From Chondrosia reniformis (Eukaryota > Porifera > Demospongiae > Chondrillida > Chondrillidae), in the NCBI GenBank assembly GCA_947172415.1, contig OX359199.1, positions 398,001-462,000 of the forward strand: 64,000 nt of DNA, written 5' to 3'. The notes under the pieces were generated by a model, which searched no databases, was not told where the DNA came from, and saw only the letters and a program-made list of their open reading frames with translations. Position numbers and translations under genes: made by a program. Of the stretch, positions 1 through 12,000 are shown one piece after another; the stretch's first letter is position 1, and each line of letters starts with the position of its first letter.

Positions 1-117
1 AGATTTTAAAGCTCTGATATCAAGTTTCTATACAAATTTGGTTAGAAAATTTATCCAACTTAACAATGAAAGTCTCCTGTTTCAGCAGGCAAACAAGGCG
101 TACTGATAATAAAGATC

Positions 118-622
118 CTAATTTTACTGAGAAATCAGATGTCTTGGCTTATGGCATCTGTATAATAACTGTTTTAATTCACAAACACTTTCTGAATCAA
201 AAGAATTGGTATACGTTAATGGTATACCTGTTCTAGTAGGTCTGGTTAAGTATGAGAGGTTGGATCACAGCTTTCAAGCAACGAGAAGTCAAGAGAGAGA
301 GCTCTTTCTACCTTTACTCAGAAGGTGTTTGGAGGATAATGAACGCATACGTCCAAGTAGTTCTGAACTTATACTGCAAATGAAATTTATTGAGTCAATT
401 CTGAAATATTCTGAAGGCCCATGGCCATTTGGAAGTTTTTATTTGTCAGATTTGGTGAGTAAATTTATCCAATTTAACAATGAAAGTCTCCTGTTTCAGC
501 AGAAGTTGCAAGACATAGTACCAGTCACTGTAGTCGGGAGGACCAAATTCAAGAATTAGAATCACGCTACCAGCAATCCATGCAGGAAATCCTTGAAAAA
601 ACTGTACTTCAAGGACCACTTA
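118..622 (+). pseudogene. 3' part of a TKL-type protein kinase gene (fragment, probably degenerate)
   Basis: The 5' part lies outside the window or is lost. Around 130-190 one frame reads a kinase subdomain IX-like stretch (EKSDVLAYGICIITVLIH), matching EKLDVFSFGNC of the two complete kinases at 39-48 kb. From about 203 a different frame continues the same homology (ERELFLPLLRRCLEDNERIRPSSSEL), so there is a frameshift or unrecognised splice near 190-205. A 46-bp GT-AG intron (454-499) follows. The next exon reads a coiled-coil-like segment (DQIQELESRYQQSMQEILEK) and ends at a donor at 623/624. An upstream copy of the same short intron lies at about 42-87, so this piece has a local duplication. 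Seen: homology, frameshift, introns. Inferred: relic of the same kinase family. It could be a live gene if the frame change is spliced around. Confidence 0.55.
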
Positions 623-711
623 GGTAAGACAAGCAATCAAAGTTGTCACCACTTAGGTAAGACAAGCAATCAAAGTTGTCACCACTTAGGTAAGACAAGC
701 AATCACAGCTC
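617..711 (+). repeat. 33-bp tandem repeat, about 2.9 copies, each with a 5' splice site
   Basis: The unit contains CACTTAG/GTAAGACAAG. GTAAGA donors lie at 624, 657 and 690. The first is the natural end of the kinase coiled-coil exon. The period is 11 codons and the reading frame stays open through all copies. Confidence 0.8.
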
Positions 712-764
712 AGATCAGGAGTGCCTATGTGATAGTAAAATGAATTCGGCACTAAGTACACCAG

Positions 765-1358
765 ACCTCTGCCAACCACCAGGCATACCAGCCCTCCGCC
801 AACCACCAGGCATACCAGCCCTCCGCCAACCACCAGGCATACCAGCCCTCCGCCAACCACCAGGCATACCAGCCCTCCGCCAACCACCAGGCATACCAGC
901 CCTCCGCCAACCACCAGGCATACCAGCCCTCCGCCAACCACCAGGCATACCAGCCCTCTGCCAACCACCAGGCATACCAGCCCTCCACCAACCACCAGGC
1001 ATACCAGCCCTCTGCCAACCACCAGGCATACCAGCCCTCTGCCAACCACCAGGCATACCAGCCCTCTGCCAACCACCAGGCATACCAGCCCTCTGCCAAC
1101 CACCAGGCATACCAGCCCTCCGCCAACCACCAGGCATACCAGCCCTCTGCCAACCACCAGGCATACCAGGCATACCAGCCCTCTGCCAACCACCAGGCAT
1201 ACCAGCCCTCTGCCAACTACCAGGCATACCAGGCCTCTGCCAACCACCAGGCATACCAGCCCTCTGCCAACCACCAGGCATACCAGCCCTCTGCCAACCA
1301 CCAGGCATACCAGCCCTCCGCCAACCACCAGGCATACCAGCCCTCCGCCAACTACAAA
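765..1358. repeat. 27-bp minisatellite, about 22 copies
   Basis: Near-perfect tandem units of 27 bp (CCAGCCCTCYGCCAACCACC plus AGGCATA). Units differ mainly by C/T at one position, and one copy carries a 9-bp internal duplication. Open frames exist on both strands because the unit length is a multiple of three. The matching ORFs on both strands are artefacts of this, not evidence for a protein. It lies just downstream of the 33-bp splice-site array. Confidence 0.9.
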
Positions 1359-1379
1359 AGCTATGACCACACTCCCCAC

Positions 1380-2384
1380 ACATCACTCTAGTCCACATCT
1401 AACACTTTATATATTGTCCTGCAGACTTCATAGTTGTGACACTTCAAGAAGGAATCAGTTGATTTTCTAGCCTGACTTGATTAATCTGACCATTTAAGAA
1501 CATTGTCTTAACCCAACTGCTTTACAGTACAAATTACCATAGCAACACCTAAAAGACAGCATTGCCATAGTAACAGCTATAATCAATTTAAGGCTAGTTG
1601 TTGAACAGCTGAATGTAATAACTTATGAGGTAATCTAAGTTTGGAAATTCCACCAGCTGAGCAGAACCTGTCATACACACAACATACACAGACACTTAGA
1701 AATTCAAATGATACTCAAATTCCAATTTAGTACATATTAAGTCTTAACTCAACAATTTTAATTACTAACCAAGTGCGTCTACAGTAAATTAATTTCATAA
1801 AGTGTATGATAAGATAATAGTTGTCATATTGGAATATGCCAAAACTCACGCTCAAAACCAGAGCCTATACGTAACATATCACATCTTTTTATCGACCAAA
1901 CAAACATTCTTCATCCAAATAGAGTTAGGGCCGGCATTCTGAAAAGATTGCTACAAGTGCAAAAAGGAAACGCTTTGAATTTATAAACGTTTTCTATTAA
2001 AAGGAAAAGACAAGTTGCGAGTGTGAGACAAGTAGAAGGAAATAAAACAATTTCAATCTTACATTATAACACGGTTTCGTATTCACACTTCACCTGACGG
2101 CTGCCATTTTAATCAAACTACAGAATCAGACCATTGATCGTGATTTCGAACGTATATATATCTCTTCTTCCGCAGATTGTGGCGTCAATGTATACATTTA
2201 ATGTACAATCGAGTTTGCTCAATAAATTCATTTAACTATCCAACTGTCATATTTAAAGATAAACTAAACAAATCTAAATTTTCACAGCATAATATAATAA
2301 TACAGTGTACTTGACATGTTCACTATTCCTATATATAACTGATCTATTTCTCTGCTCTTCAATACAAGTTCACTGAAAAGCAAC
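1380..2384. other. Gene-free AT-rich spacer
   Basis: No coding homology, RNA gene or strong repeat is visible. It probably holds the 3' end of the first kinase gene and the 3' UTR of the protease gene on the minus strand. Confidence 0.5.
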
Positions 2385-4134
2385 CTAGAGGTTTATTGCC
2401 TTCAACAGTGTTGCTTCATTCATGGTTGTGCCATCAGGAGACCCACGATGTACCCCAATCACTTGACATACTCCTTGTTCTCCTTTGAGTCCAGTATTGA
2501 AGATCACTGGTGATCCAGACGAACCAGAAAGTGTATCCATGTTGTAGAGGATCTTTTTAGTAGTTTTTGATAACATCGGAACTTCAGAAAACATGTCTAA
2601 GTCTTCTGACTCGGAGCCTATAATGAAATACAGTATACATACTTAATGTACCTCAAACATGAAGATAGTATATTAATTCAAGGTTTATATAAAGAACAAG
2701 AGCATGCAGTTCTCCAGTATGTGTTGCCTACTCTCTTGCACAATTTGTCCAATAGAATACTCTACAGCCTCGTCCATCGGTCTACCAGGACAGTGAACAA
2801 TGGCTACGTAATGCTCATAATCCAAGTCCACATCTTGAGCTGTTATGTCCACTGGGGTAACACCATATTCTGTTGGATTTCCCTTACATTCAATTACCAG
2901 TATATCCTTACCCTATACAAGTGAGGGGGTATTGTGGTATTAGCATTCTAAGATGAGATAAGAGTCCCCGTTTTCCAGTAAACTTACATCTGACACATCA
3001 TAATCCATATAAGGACTGTTACCAAATATTTCAGAAGCAGGCACGACTCTAACTTGGCCATCAGGAAACAGATTACCATTTTCTGAAATTGGGAAATGAA
3101 TCTCAAGGATCTTCAATGCTTCCTCTAACGCTTTCTGTCTCAAGCGAGGTGTTTTCTTTTGTCGAAAGTCAGCAATGTCCACAAGATTATGACAGCAAGT
3201 GAACATGTAATATACAATCTCTTCTGTCTCATCTTCTACTGTCTTCACTGTCCCAAAGAAGCACGAACCTTTTAATGGTATAGCTTTCCTAATAAGGTCA
3301 ACATAATAAGTAACTACAATATCATATGGTGAATGTGACTATAATGCTTGGCTTACCTCAATTTTGTTCTGGCAACAGATTTTGCAACAGTTGAGAGGCT
3401 GTGAAATGTCACACATCTTTGGCCAAATGATGCTTCCTGGGCAACTTCTGCAACATCACCTTTACTTTCAATTTCCATTGCTAATTTATGAAAGTACCCT
3501 ATAAGGTGTTGTAAACAAGTGTGTAAACATGTGTAAGCAATGATATTGCAGGTTTAGGAAATTTAAATTTGCATAATATGTCTAAAATTTGATAAGTACT
3601 TCAAGTACGTATAAAGTCTTTCTTTATTGTTAGATAATTCCACATGTAAACTTCTATATAATTCTGGATACTAGCTTTGGTACATACGTACGTACATACA
3701 TCATGTATATTAAGTATGGCTGCTACACCACATACATATATGCTGCATGGGACATCCCACTGCACAAATAAAATATACTGTGTGTTTCTAACAACATTAC
3801 TTTTGCATTGTACACCATAATACAGTGCCTTAGATTTTGTTCATTTTTGCACACAACGTCTTCCATTCCCGGCCTATGTTCACAGCTGGTTCATTGGATG
3901 TACTGCTCTCTACACATGTACGTATATCAATAACTGGTCAAACATTTATGTATATACATACGATAGCAGTTCTATATTTTAAGGTAATTAATATAATCAC
4001 TATAGGAAACATTCACACTCACCATCTCTGTCCCCTTTGAGTGGTGTACTTCCTGAAGAGGACTCATCACTCAAGACAACATTCACTTGCTGTGAATTCC
4101 TCACAGGAGGGAGGTCTACATCAGCACAAAGCAT
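2385..4134 (-). CDS. Trypsin-like serine protease, FAM111-type (5 exons, ~322 aa)
   Basis: Exons (minus): 4134-4023, 3498-3357, 3288-2988, 2912-2732, 2617-2385, total 969 nt with all phases matching. A protease core is recognisable: GSCFFGTVK followed by YYMFTCCHNLVD (His of the triad), GKDILVIE (candidate Asp), and LSGSSGSPVIFNTG (Ser, with GSSGSP in place of GDSGGP). The end VCQVIGVHRGSPDG matches the strand after the serine. GSCF, FTCxH and GSSGSPV together resemble FAM111 proteases rather than secreted trypsins. There is no signal peptide, so an intracellular protease is inferred. The first ATG is uncertain: the frame stays open for about 12 codons upstream, and the 5' side abuts repeat DNA, so an N-terminal region may be missing. 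Confidence 0.65.
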
Positions 4135-4175
4135 AGCATATTCGAATTCAATTCCTTTTAGATTCAACAATTTTT

Positions 4176-4395
4176 AGGGGCTGCCACAGGCAGCCCCTTA
4201 TATTGTTTTCATTTGCCGATTACGTTGTATGGCTTCATGTTACGGAAAGATATATATATATATATATCGGGGCAACTGCATGTGGTTAAATTCCGTAACC
4301 GGGATATAACTACAATAAGAAGCCTGTTCCAGGATATAAGAAGCTATATAGCTACCTGCATCGGCTTCTTAAATCCTGTTATATCCAGATATGGA
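4176..4395. repeat. Foldback/MITE-like repeat with short hairpin
   Basis: At 4176-4199 AGGGGCTGCC and GGCAGCCCCT form a 10-bp perfect stem with a 3-nt loop. Further on, the segments near 4301-4330 and 4361-4392 (both containing GATATAAC and AAGAAGCC-type strings) are imperfect inverted copies. An (AT)n run lies at 4247-4266. No coding sequence is seen. Identity of the element is not known. Confidence 0.45.
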
Positions 4396-4528
4396 AGGTG
4401 GTAAGTGATTTCATGAAAGCTTACTTAGTCGTCTGTGTACAAGCAAAAACAACCAGACGCTAGCTGAGCCATCCTGAATACGATCAAAAGTCCCGCCAAA
4501 ACAGCGATAAAAGCACGGCGCCGGAGTA

Positions 4529-7190
4529 TATTATTATTATTATTATTATTATTATTAAAGTGACTATCAGTATACAAGCTGACCAGCCAGGTTTGGCTTA
4601 TTAGTCACAAAAAAGATTGGTGAGGGTGTTTACAATAAATTATGATGGGAATAAAAGGGATTGTCTAAGATTATACATTCTATAAATAAAGTTAATGACT
4701 TTTGTATTGTCTGAGGTTAAAAGATATTGTAATTTAGTGGAGGGATCGGAGACATACATGTAAAATTGGGATTAAGATAGGTACAGTAGGTAAATAAATC
4801 TTTTCTTATAATATTAAGTTTACAACAATCAAGCAAAAAATGTGCTTGGTCCTCTACCTCACCCCCAGCACAGACCTGACATGTCCTCTGATCAAATGGG
4901 ATGGAGGTGTAACGACCAACTTCGACTGCAAGGGGAAGGCAACCAGTACGTAGACCAGCGATGACTCGTCTCCTGCCTTTGTCACATCTCATTATATAAC
5001 TATCTACCTTGGGAGCAAATTTTATCTTACGGTAAAGATTTAATCTACCACCAGAACTGGAGTTATAAGGGATTCTATTAATATTTTGATACCAGAGTAA
5101 ATCATAATTAACACAGATACTTTGAGTGGTAAGATGTACAATAGAGTTAAGATCAAGTGTTGCAGGGGGGGAGTATTGGGGCCAGTAGCTAGAAAACAAA
5201 TTATTTACAGAGCTAACCCAATTATGGGTGCCTTGCTTGGCCAATCTACATGCTTCAATGAAAACTGCTTTTGTGATACGATTATTATGTAGGGTGTGTA
5301 GTCTTTTCCAAAATTTAATACATGTGATTTTTGTCAGACATGATAAAGGTTTCCAACCCATCTCCCCTATTAAAGCGTCAAGAGGTACATTCCGATTAAG
5401 TCCTAAGAAGTTTCTAATTAGTTTAAACTGTATTTTGTTAACCTGATCATAGGACTTAAATCCCCATAAAAAGGAGCTATAATTAATGACTGGTAAGATT
5501 AGACTTTCATATTTTTTACTGTATACATTGTAATTAAAATTACCTGAGGTCCTAGATTTACAGATTAAAAGGCTGGCAGCTCTACTGGTAGAGATGGAGG
5601 TTGCTTCAATTGTAGCCTTCAGACTAAGGTGTTTAGTAAATATGACACCTAGGTACTTGTATTTATCAATGTAAGTAATATAAGCATTACAGCATTTAAA
5701 TATTGTTGAGTCTAGTGGTTTTCTATTGTTTCTGAAATGCATTGTTTTAGTTTTATCAGGGTTTATAGACAAATTCCATAAGTTACAATAAGAGGTAAGA
5801 GAATTTAACTTATTCTGCAGGATTCTAGGAGAGTCTGCTATGATAACTAAATCATCTGCATATAGTAGAGCATCGATCTTTATATTACCAAAGCTAATTG
5901 GGGCATTTACTTCCCTGAGGGAAACCGGTAGATCATTGATATAAATGTTAAATAGAGTGGGGGACAAAACACATCCTTGCTTAACACCTGTATTAACTTG
6001 GAACCAATCAGTGGTACCATTTTCAGTACATACTGCATATTGTGTGTTAGAATAAAGTCTACGGATAGAACTGAGAAAAAGGCCATTGATACCTATATTG
6101 TTTAATTTTGACCATAATTTCTCTCTTGGTATCGAGTCAAAGGCTTTTTTAAAGTCAACAAAACAAGCAAATGTATCTTTTTTCCTTGACTTTCGATTTT
6201 CAATAATGCTAAAAAGAGAAATATTTGGTCTTGATAGCTTCTATTCTTCCTAAATCCACCTTGCTCTTCACATAGTAGATCATTAGAATCCAAGTATGCT
6301 GTAAGACGATTATTCAGGATTTTACAATAGCACTTAGTAATACAAGATTGTACTGCTATTCCTCTGTAATTATTTGTGTCATATTTATTTCCAATACCCT
6401 TGTATATGGGTGTCAGTGAGCTATAGTACCATTCATCTGGTATCAATGATTTCTTAAAACAGAGATTAAATAGTTTATGTAGATATTTAAGAGTATTAAT
6501 GTTTTTAAGTGTACTAGGGCCTAGACCATCTGGACCTGCCACTTTTTTATCTTTTAGAGAGTAAACTGCATCAGTGACTTCTTCTAAGGAGATTTCCCTA
6601 TTCAGGTACGGTTCCCATTGGGTCTGATTATTGTTAGTTTGTAGTGTCTGTACCAAATCATCAGCCATTGTAACTAACTCTTGATTAGGCTGCTGTTGGT
6701 AAGGGGGGTTTAGTAAGTTCTTAAAGTAGTTATGCCAGATATCTTTTATTTCTTGAGGATCAGATGTTAATGTACCATTAGCATTTAAAAGTGATCTTGG
6801 TAGGGTATTTTTTTCTGGGGTGCTAGTGATACTAATTTTATCAAATAGTTTCCAAAATTTATGTGAGTTGCCCATGCTTAAATGATTTACTAAGTTTAAA
6901 TTCATTCTATTTTGATACTTTCTTTTTTCATGTCTGACCAGGGTGTCAAAAACTTTTTGTTTATTTCTAAATATTCGCCAAAATTGTAGCCTAATTGGGT
7001 CAGATCTATTACAGGCCAGCCACTTTTTCTGGGCCTCCTTCAACTCTTTTCTACAGATGGACAAATCACTATTCCACCAAGGTTTGGGGGATGGGCCGTA
7101 ATGTCTTGTATTATTAGGGCTTTGACCATCGACTTCAGACTTGATGATATTACAGAATGTACTAAAATTTTTATTAAGCTTTTTTTGGTT
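4529..7190 (-). mobile_element. 5'-truncated non-LTR retrotransposon (LINE) with (TAA)n tail
   Basis: Minus-strand element. The reverse transcriptase region runs 7185 to 4717 and the 3' end is a (TAA)n tail at 4557-4529. The endonuclease that should precede the RT is absent, so the copy is 5'-truncated near 7190 as expected for incomplete target-primed reverse transcription. The (TAA)n tail is seen in I/Jockey/CR1-type LINEs. The exact clade cannot be assigned by eye. Confidence 0.85.
4717..7185 (-). pseudogene. Reverse transcriptase of the LINE, frameshifted
   Basis: RT motifs in order on the minus strand: the finger region with KDKKVAGPDGLGPSTLKN; YRGIAVQSCITKCYCKILNNRL; QGGFRKNRSYQDQIF; DFKKAFDSIPREKLW; VKQGCVLSPTLFNIYINDL; YADDLVIIADSP (catalytic YADD intact); then a thumb region and a terminal CxxC...H...C knuckle (CQVCAGGEVEDQAHFLLDCC). 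A one-base frameshift near 6205-6215 separates the two reading frames (7064-6102 and 6200-4717), so the protein is broken. The domain before the palm (KPWWNSDLSICRKEL) is typical of the linker after an apurinic endonuclease, which is missing here. Confidence 0.85.
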
Positions 7191-7449
7191 CTTCGTTTTT
7201 CGAGATTATATGGAGGGAAAACTCGACTGCATTGACAGGAATTAAGAGGCGCAAACGAGTATAAATAGGCGATAAAATTTCATCGCAGTAGACATTCAAA
7301 TCGAGATCTAGAAAGAGAATTAGCTGAGAAATGGCAAATCGAGAAAACTGGGTTGCGGTACGTAGGATAGGAGGACAGTATGACGGAATCGTATTACGAC
7401 GTCAATAGAAGTAACATAAGCACAAAGCCACCCTTCACGATTGGTCAAG

Positions 7450-7723
7450 TAATTAATAATAAAATTAATAATTCATCATCTTCTCTAAGCCAATTGTCAA
7501 TCTTTTTCTTATCCTCGTCATCTAGTAAGGCATGCAGGTCTTCCAGTCCTTTCTTGATCTGCGTGTGAATTTGTCTCCTTATACTTCTTAATCAGACGAT
7601 ATATAGCCGATGTTGACACTTTGATTCGTTTGCTAGCTCCTTCTTGATTTCGATGTTCGAAAGACCTTTTTCAGTTAAAAGAGCAATTATTCGTTGTCTT
7701 ACGTACTTCGAAAGCCTCGGCAT
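7450..7723 (-). pseudogene. Tc1/mariner transposase N-terminal fragment, frameshifted
   Basis: From an ATG at 7723 the minus strand reads MPRLSKYVRQRIIALLTEKG, then SNIEIKKELANE, a paired-type helix-turn-helix. After a one-base shift (about 7625) it continues KVSTSAIYRLIKKYKETNSH and DQERTGRPACL, and after another shift LLDDEDKKKIDNWLREDDEL. This is the order seen in Tc1-family DNA-binding domains (two HTHs, GRP linker, then the DDE approach). The catalytic domain is not visible, so it is a dead remnant. Confidence 0.75.
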
Positions 7724-7949
7724 TCTTCTTCTATAACAAACTCAACCTCTACTTAAAGCGTTAAGATTTATAATCACCATTACGTGACGATTTATTGTGG
7801 TATTTACGTACCACTCGTTGGGAAATGTAACAGTCGAGATTTAGTCGAGAGTTGAATCGAGTTTTTTGTGTTTCTCGTCGTGTGAATCACTCGGAAATCT
7901 CGATCGAGGCGGCGTTTCTTTTGACGCGTACCGTATATATCACTCATAC

Positions 7950-8030
7950 CACGGCGCTTCGGGGTATATATTTTAGACTCACTCGCCCTCGTTAGTCTAA
8001 AAACCATACACCTCGGAACCGTGGTATAAC
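7950..8030. repeat. Foldback repeat (imperfect ~39-bp inverted repeat)
   Basis: The left arm begins TACCACGGCGCTTCGGGGTA and the right arm, read on the opposite strand, begins TACCACGGTTCCGAGGTGTA. Both continue to TTTAGAC. Arms pair over about 39 bp with roughly three quarters identity and almost no loop. Confidence 0.6.
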
Positions 8031-9012
8031 TAATACATATATCTATATATCATTCCTAACTGTTTAAAATTTTCGCTTCATCTTCTTCCTTGGGTGAGTC
8101 GGCCATGATGAATGTGTTACAAATCAGTGCGAAGTATATTGACTTGCAAATTAGTACTTATTCTGATACTATCAGTAGGTATATAATTTTATATTATGCA
8201 ATATTGCCAAATCCTGGTTGTATCATATGTACATACATGTATTATATATAAAATTTGGGTTACCCTATGACCAAGAATGTAGTTTATAACCTTATCCTTT
8301 GCACTCAGAAAACATGTCTACATGTATAATTGGGGTCAAAGCCGACAATGTTTAGTAGAAAGTTGTGTATATGTAATACATTGTTTGTAATTTATGTTTA
8401 ACTAGTAATTGAATGGATATTTCTTCAACTTGCAGGTCTACTATTTAAAGTAAGATGCAGAGGATATAATCACCACCTGCAAGCTCTAGCTATATACTAT
8501 TAGTAGGTCATGAATATGAAACAGGAACCAAACATATTTCTCCCTAATTTTCTCATAATTATTGTTTAAATAATATAACTTATAGATGTAGTCTTTTCCT
8601 TATGAGCCTTAAAGAGGGTAAAATAGCTGTCTGTGGTGGTTCTTTTGATGATATATGTCATCTTTAATTCTTGGATGACTGGGAGGCGATCACTGGTTGC
8701 TGTTTAATAGGACTTAGTCTCCCACCCAAGATCAGACTTAATTCAATCACTTGGTTGGTATATAATATCTCCCAGTTATTATTTCTATCACACCAGTAAA
8801 TTAAAGTCTTGCATTTCATCAGGAAAGCATGTGTTAATTATGAGTTGTACGTATTTATTTGAAAGTGCAATATAAATTATTACACAGAATTTGACAACAT
8901 TATTGGAGGTTAATTTAACTGCTATAGATCTAGACATACTACATATATGTTGTCTTACAATCTTATTATGTGTCATAACAATTTACTAACATGCTAATAT
9001 AGATTAGGGGTC
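8031..9012. other. Gene-free spacer
   Basis: AT-rich. No supported coding region, RNA gene or repeat was recognised. It lies 3' of the ROC-COR gene. Confidence 0.4.
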
Positions 9013-12000
9013 TCATGGACAGTGTTCCTTGGCAATATTGTCAGCTAATTGATTCATTTCAAGTCCAGGTTGCTTCAGTTTCGTACAGAACTTTGCCCAA
9101 GTTGGATCCACAGAGCTTTCTAACCACTTCCGGAGGATCATTAAATACTTATCCTCAGCTGTTCCTCCAAGGGATAAGGCATAGTCTCCAACACCAAGTA
9201 CTATTCCCAATTGATACAGCTTGTTTGATAGTTTGCTGACATAAGGTAGAAGTTGTTCCATTGTAGGTCGACTCATTTTCTTTACATCAGTTTCTGAAAT
9301 AATATGTAGACACATATGACATCATACAGTGCAGCCCACTAATTTCAATTTTATAAGGTATCTGAGATTTAGTTCAAATTCAAAGAGGATACGTATGTAA
9401 ATATATGTAGCAAGGAGGTGTGTTATGATATTAAAGTTTTATTGTGAACTTGTAAAATCTGTAAACATTATCTAAGCTAGGAAGTTACTGGGTGCTTTAG
9501 TTAGTACTACGTCCTCCTCTACTTGGGAATACAAAACTGTAGTTTGGAATTAACCTCGAGTACATTAATTAAAAATCTAACACTAACTCTCTGTGTTAAT
9601 TTTAACATATGATACATCCTGTCTGATATAGCTTGAGTCGGCTATTTTTAGTAATGAAACATTAAATCTTGTATTAATGGCTTTATATAAGGACCTTGCT
9701 TGAGAAATGCTACTTAACACTAGTCATAGACTTGTTGACTAACATACCAGACTGGTCCACTGACTGGCCATGGGTTGGGTAACTCAAGAAAGACTCGTCA
9801 TCAAATTCAAACCTGTCAGCAAGCTGCAAAGTGAAGTAACAATAGAACAATTACAACGTAATAGATTACACTAAAATAATTAAGGTACATTGAAAACAGA
9901 ACATTTCATATAAATTCAATTTTATTAGTACCAAGACCATGAGATTTAGCAAGGTCTAGGAGAAATACAAATATATACATTAATGAGTTGAAATAGTCAC
10001 ATGGCTCTCAGAGCAATGCACAAACTTATAATACTGTACAGGTTTAAATCCTGTATATACGTACGTAGCTACAGTCTATGTATATTTGTATATTATTTAG
10101 AGTTCCCAATTGGGTTGAAAAATTAGTAGTCTTCATGTAAAGTTCAAGTTGTCTCTTTGTATTCTTAAGTAAACACTTGGTCTTTGTAACTCACTTTATA
10201 TGAATAAAGTGGATTATTAAAAAAAAAATCGAATTTGATAGAGTACCTGTTTTTGTAGTGGCACAACTTACAACATCATGGTCGGGCTCCTTCTTCATCC
10301 AAACGGACTGGCTTGGTAGAAGACCAGTTTTCTTCTGAGTACTAAGGCATTCAGCTGCCCTCTCATCAAGGAAAAGCATCAAATGATTTCCCTTAACACA
10401 GGATGGCCTTGTACACGGAACACCAATGGCTATCTCAGCCTTTTTTCCCAGGAACTGATCTCCAAAGAGTGTACGGCTGACTGTACAAATCCTCTTAACC
10501 ATTTCCTTCTTAATCATAAAACACAGGTTATGTAGGCTAGTAGTTGTGACAGATTGATGAGGAGAAGAGTAATCATGAACCAATAGCTGGAGCTCAATAC
10601 GATCCTCTCTCTGCATCAGGTAGATGGAGGAGTCAATTTTCTTGCTGTAAAATTTTACTGCAGTGCGATCAGATTCCTTAGGATATTTGGTCCATGACTG
10701 AAGCTCACCATCCTCAGTTTTTGACTTCATTCTGCTTGCCAAATCAACGACTAGTCTGTAATAGATTCCTGTAGGCAATCCATATGCTTTTTCATGCAAA
10801 GATTCGGTATCATATTGAAAGGTGAAGGCTAAATTAGCCACTGATCCACTCTCTGGGAGGGTGCTAGTAAGATTTTTGCTAGGGAGGACAACGGGAATAA
10901 AGTAGTGATTTGATTGATCATCACCAGTATCCATGGCAGCCAATCCCACATGCTCCAGAATATCTAGGAGCCAAAGTGGTGGAATGCTTGTGTGAACTTC
11001 AAGCTGATGAAAGAGTTCTTTACAATTGTTTTCCATAATCTCCCCTGCAGTTTTGAATAGCTTGAATGAATTACCTTTAATGCTACCACTGGAACGGGGA
11101 AATTGGATGCTAAAAAGCTTGGAAATCTCTTTGTACAGAAAGGATGCATCTGAACAAACCCATTGATTTTCAGGTTTAGTGGATTGAGTGTTGAAGTAGA
11201 CATAAAACCCAAGGGAATGTAGCAAGTGAAGAAGAGCTTGGAATTGACTATCAGCATTGTCTGCTTGAACATATGAACAGTCAATGCAAAACTGTCTTAG
11301 ATCTGAATATTGCCACATCTTTTTCTCAATATTGCGAGTGATTAGCTGCAGACAAAACCACAGTTTTGGAACCTCAATTTTAACAGAGCTTTTCTCGTCA
11401 GAAAGCCTGCAACGCAGCTCACTAAAAACTTTATTACTGTGCTCAGTCTCACCTTTAAGCATATTGTCTACTAAAAAGAAAGCATTGCAGTCTTCATAAA
11501 GGTTTTCAGGATATACTTTAAATTGGTCATATGGCCTGCAGATGTTTGTTGTTTCAACAGTGTCAATGTTATGTTGCAGTATTTCCTTTTTGGATTCTGA
11601 GCATGCAAGGTTGTCCAAGTTAGTTCCAACAAGGAATATTTTCAATTCTGGATTTTGTCCTCCAAAAAGTGCTAGATTATGATTACAATTAAATAACATG
11701 GTGTGTGCAGCAGTGAGCGATTGCTGCATTACCTCCCAAGATGACTGGAAATTCTCTGTCACTGGTTTGTCTTCATTTTGGCCATCTTGACAGTATGTAT
11801 TACTATATGGATCAGTCAGTTTGCGTGAGGCATTGAAGACATGTATGAAATTGCATGGAAAATCTACGAGCATGGGAAGTGAATCTTGAAAGGAGGGCTG
11901 TCCTCCAGTATCTAGGAGGTAAATGAAAGTAATATTTTTCTTAAGGTCTATATCTTGCTCAGTTTCCCCGCTACCTTCCAGGAAAGCCTGACGTGCTTCA

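Noticed and set aside
765..1358. Regular repeats that might be read as a CRISPR array
   Set aside because: Units are contiguous with no unique spacers, and the surrounding DNA is eukaryotic.
593..1398. Long ORFs on both strands (PGIPALRQP and GLVCLVVGG repeats)
   Set aside because: Pure consequence of a 27-bp minisatellite with a period divisible by three; all frames are open and none resembles a known protein.
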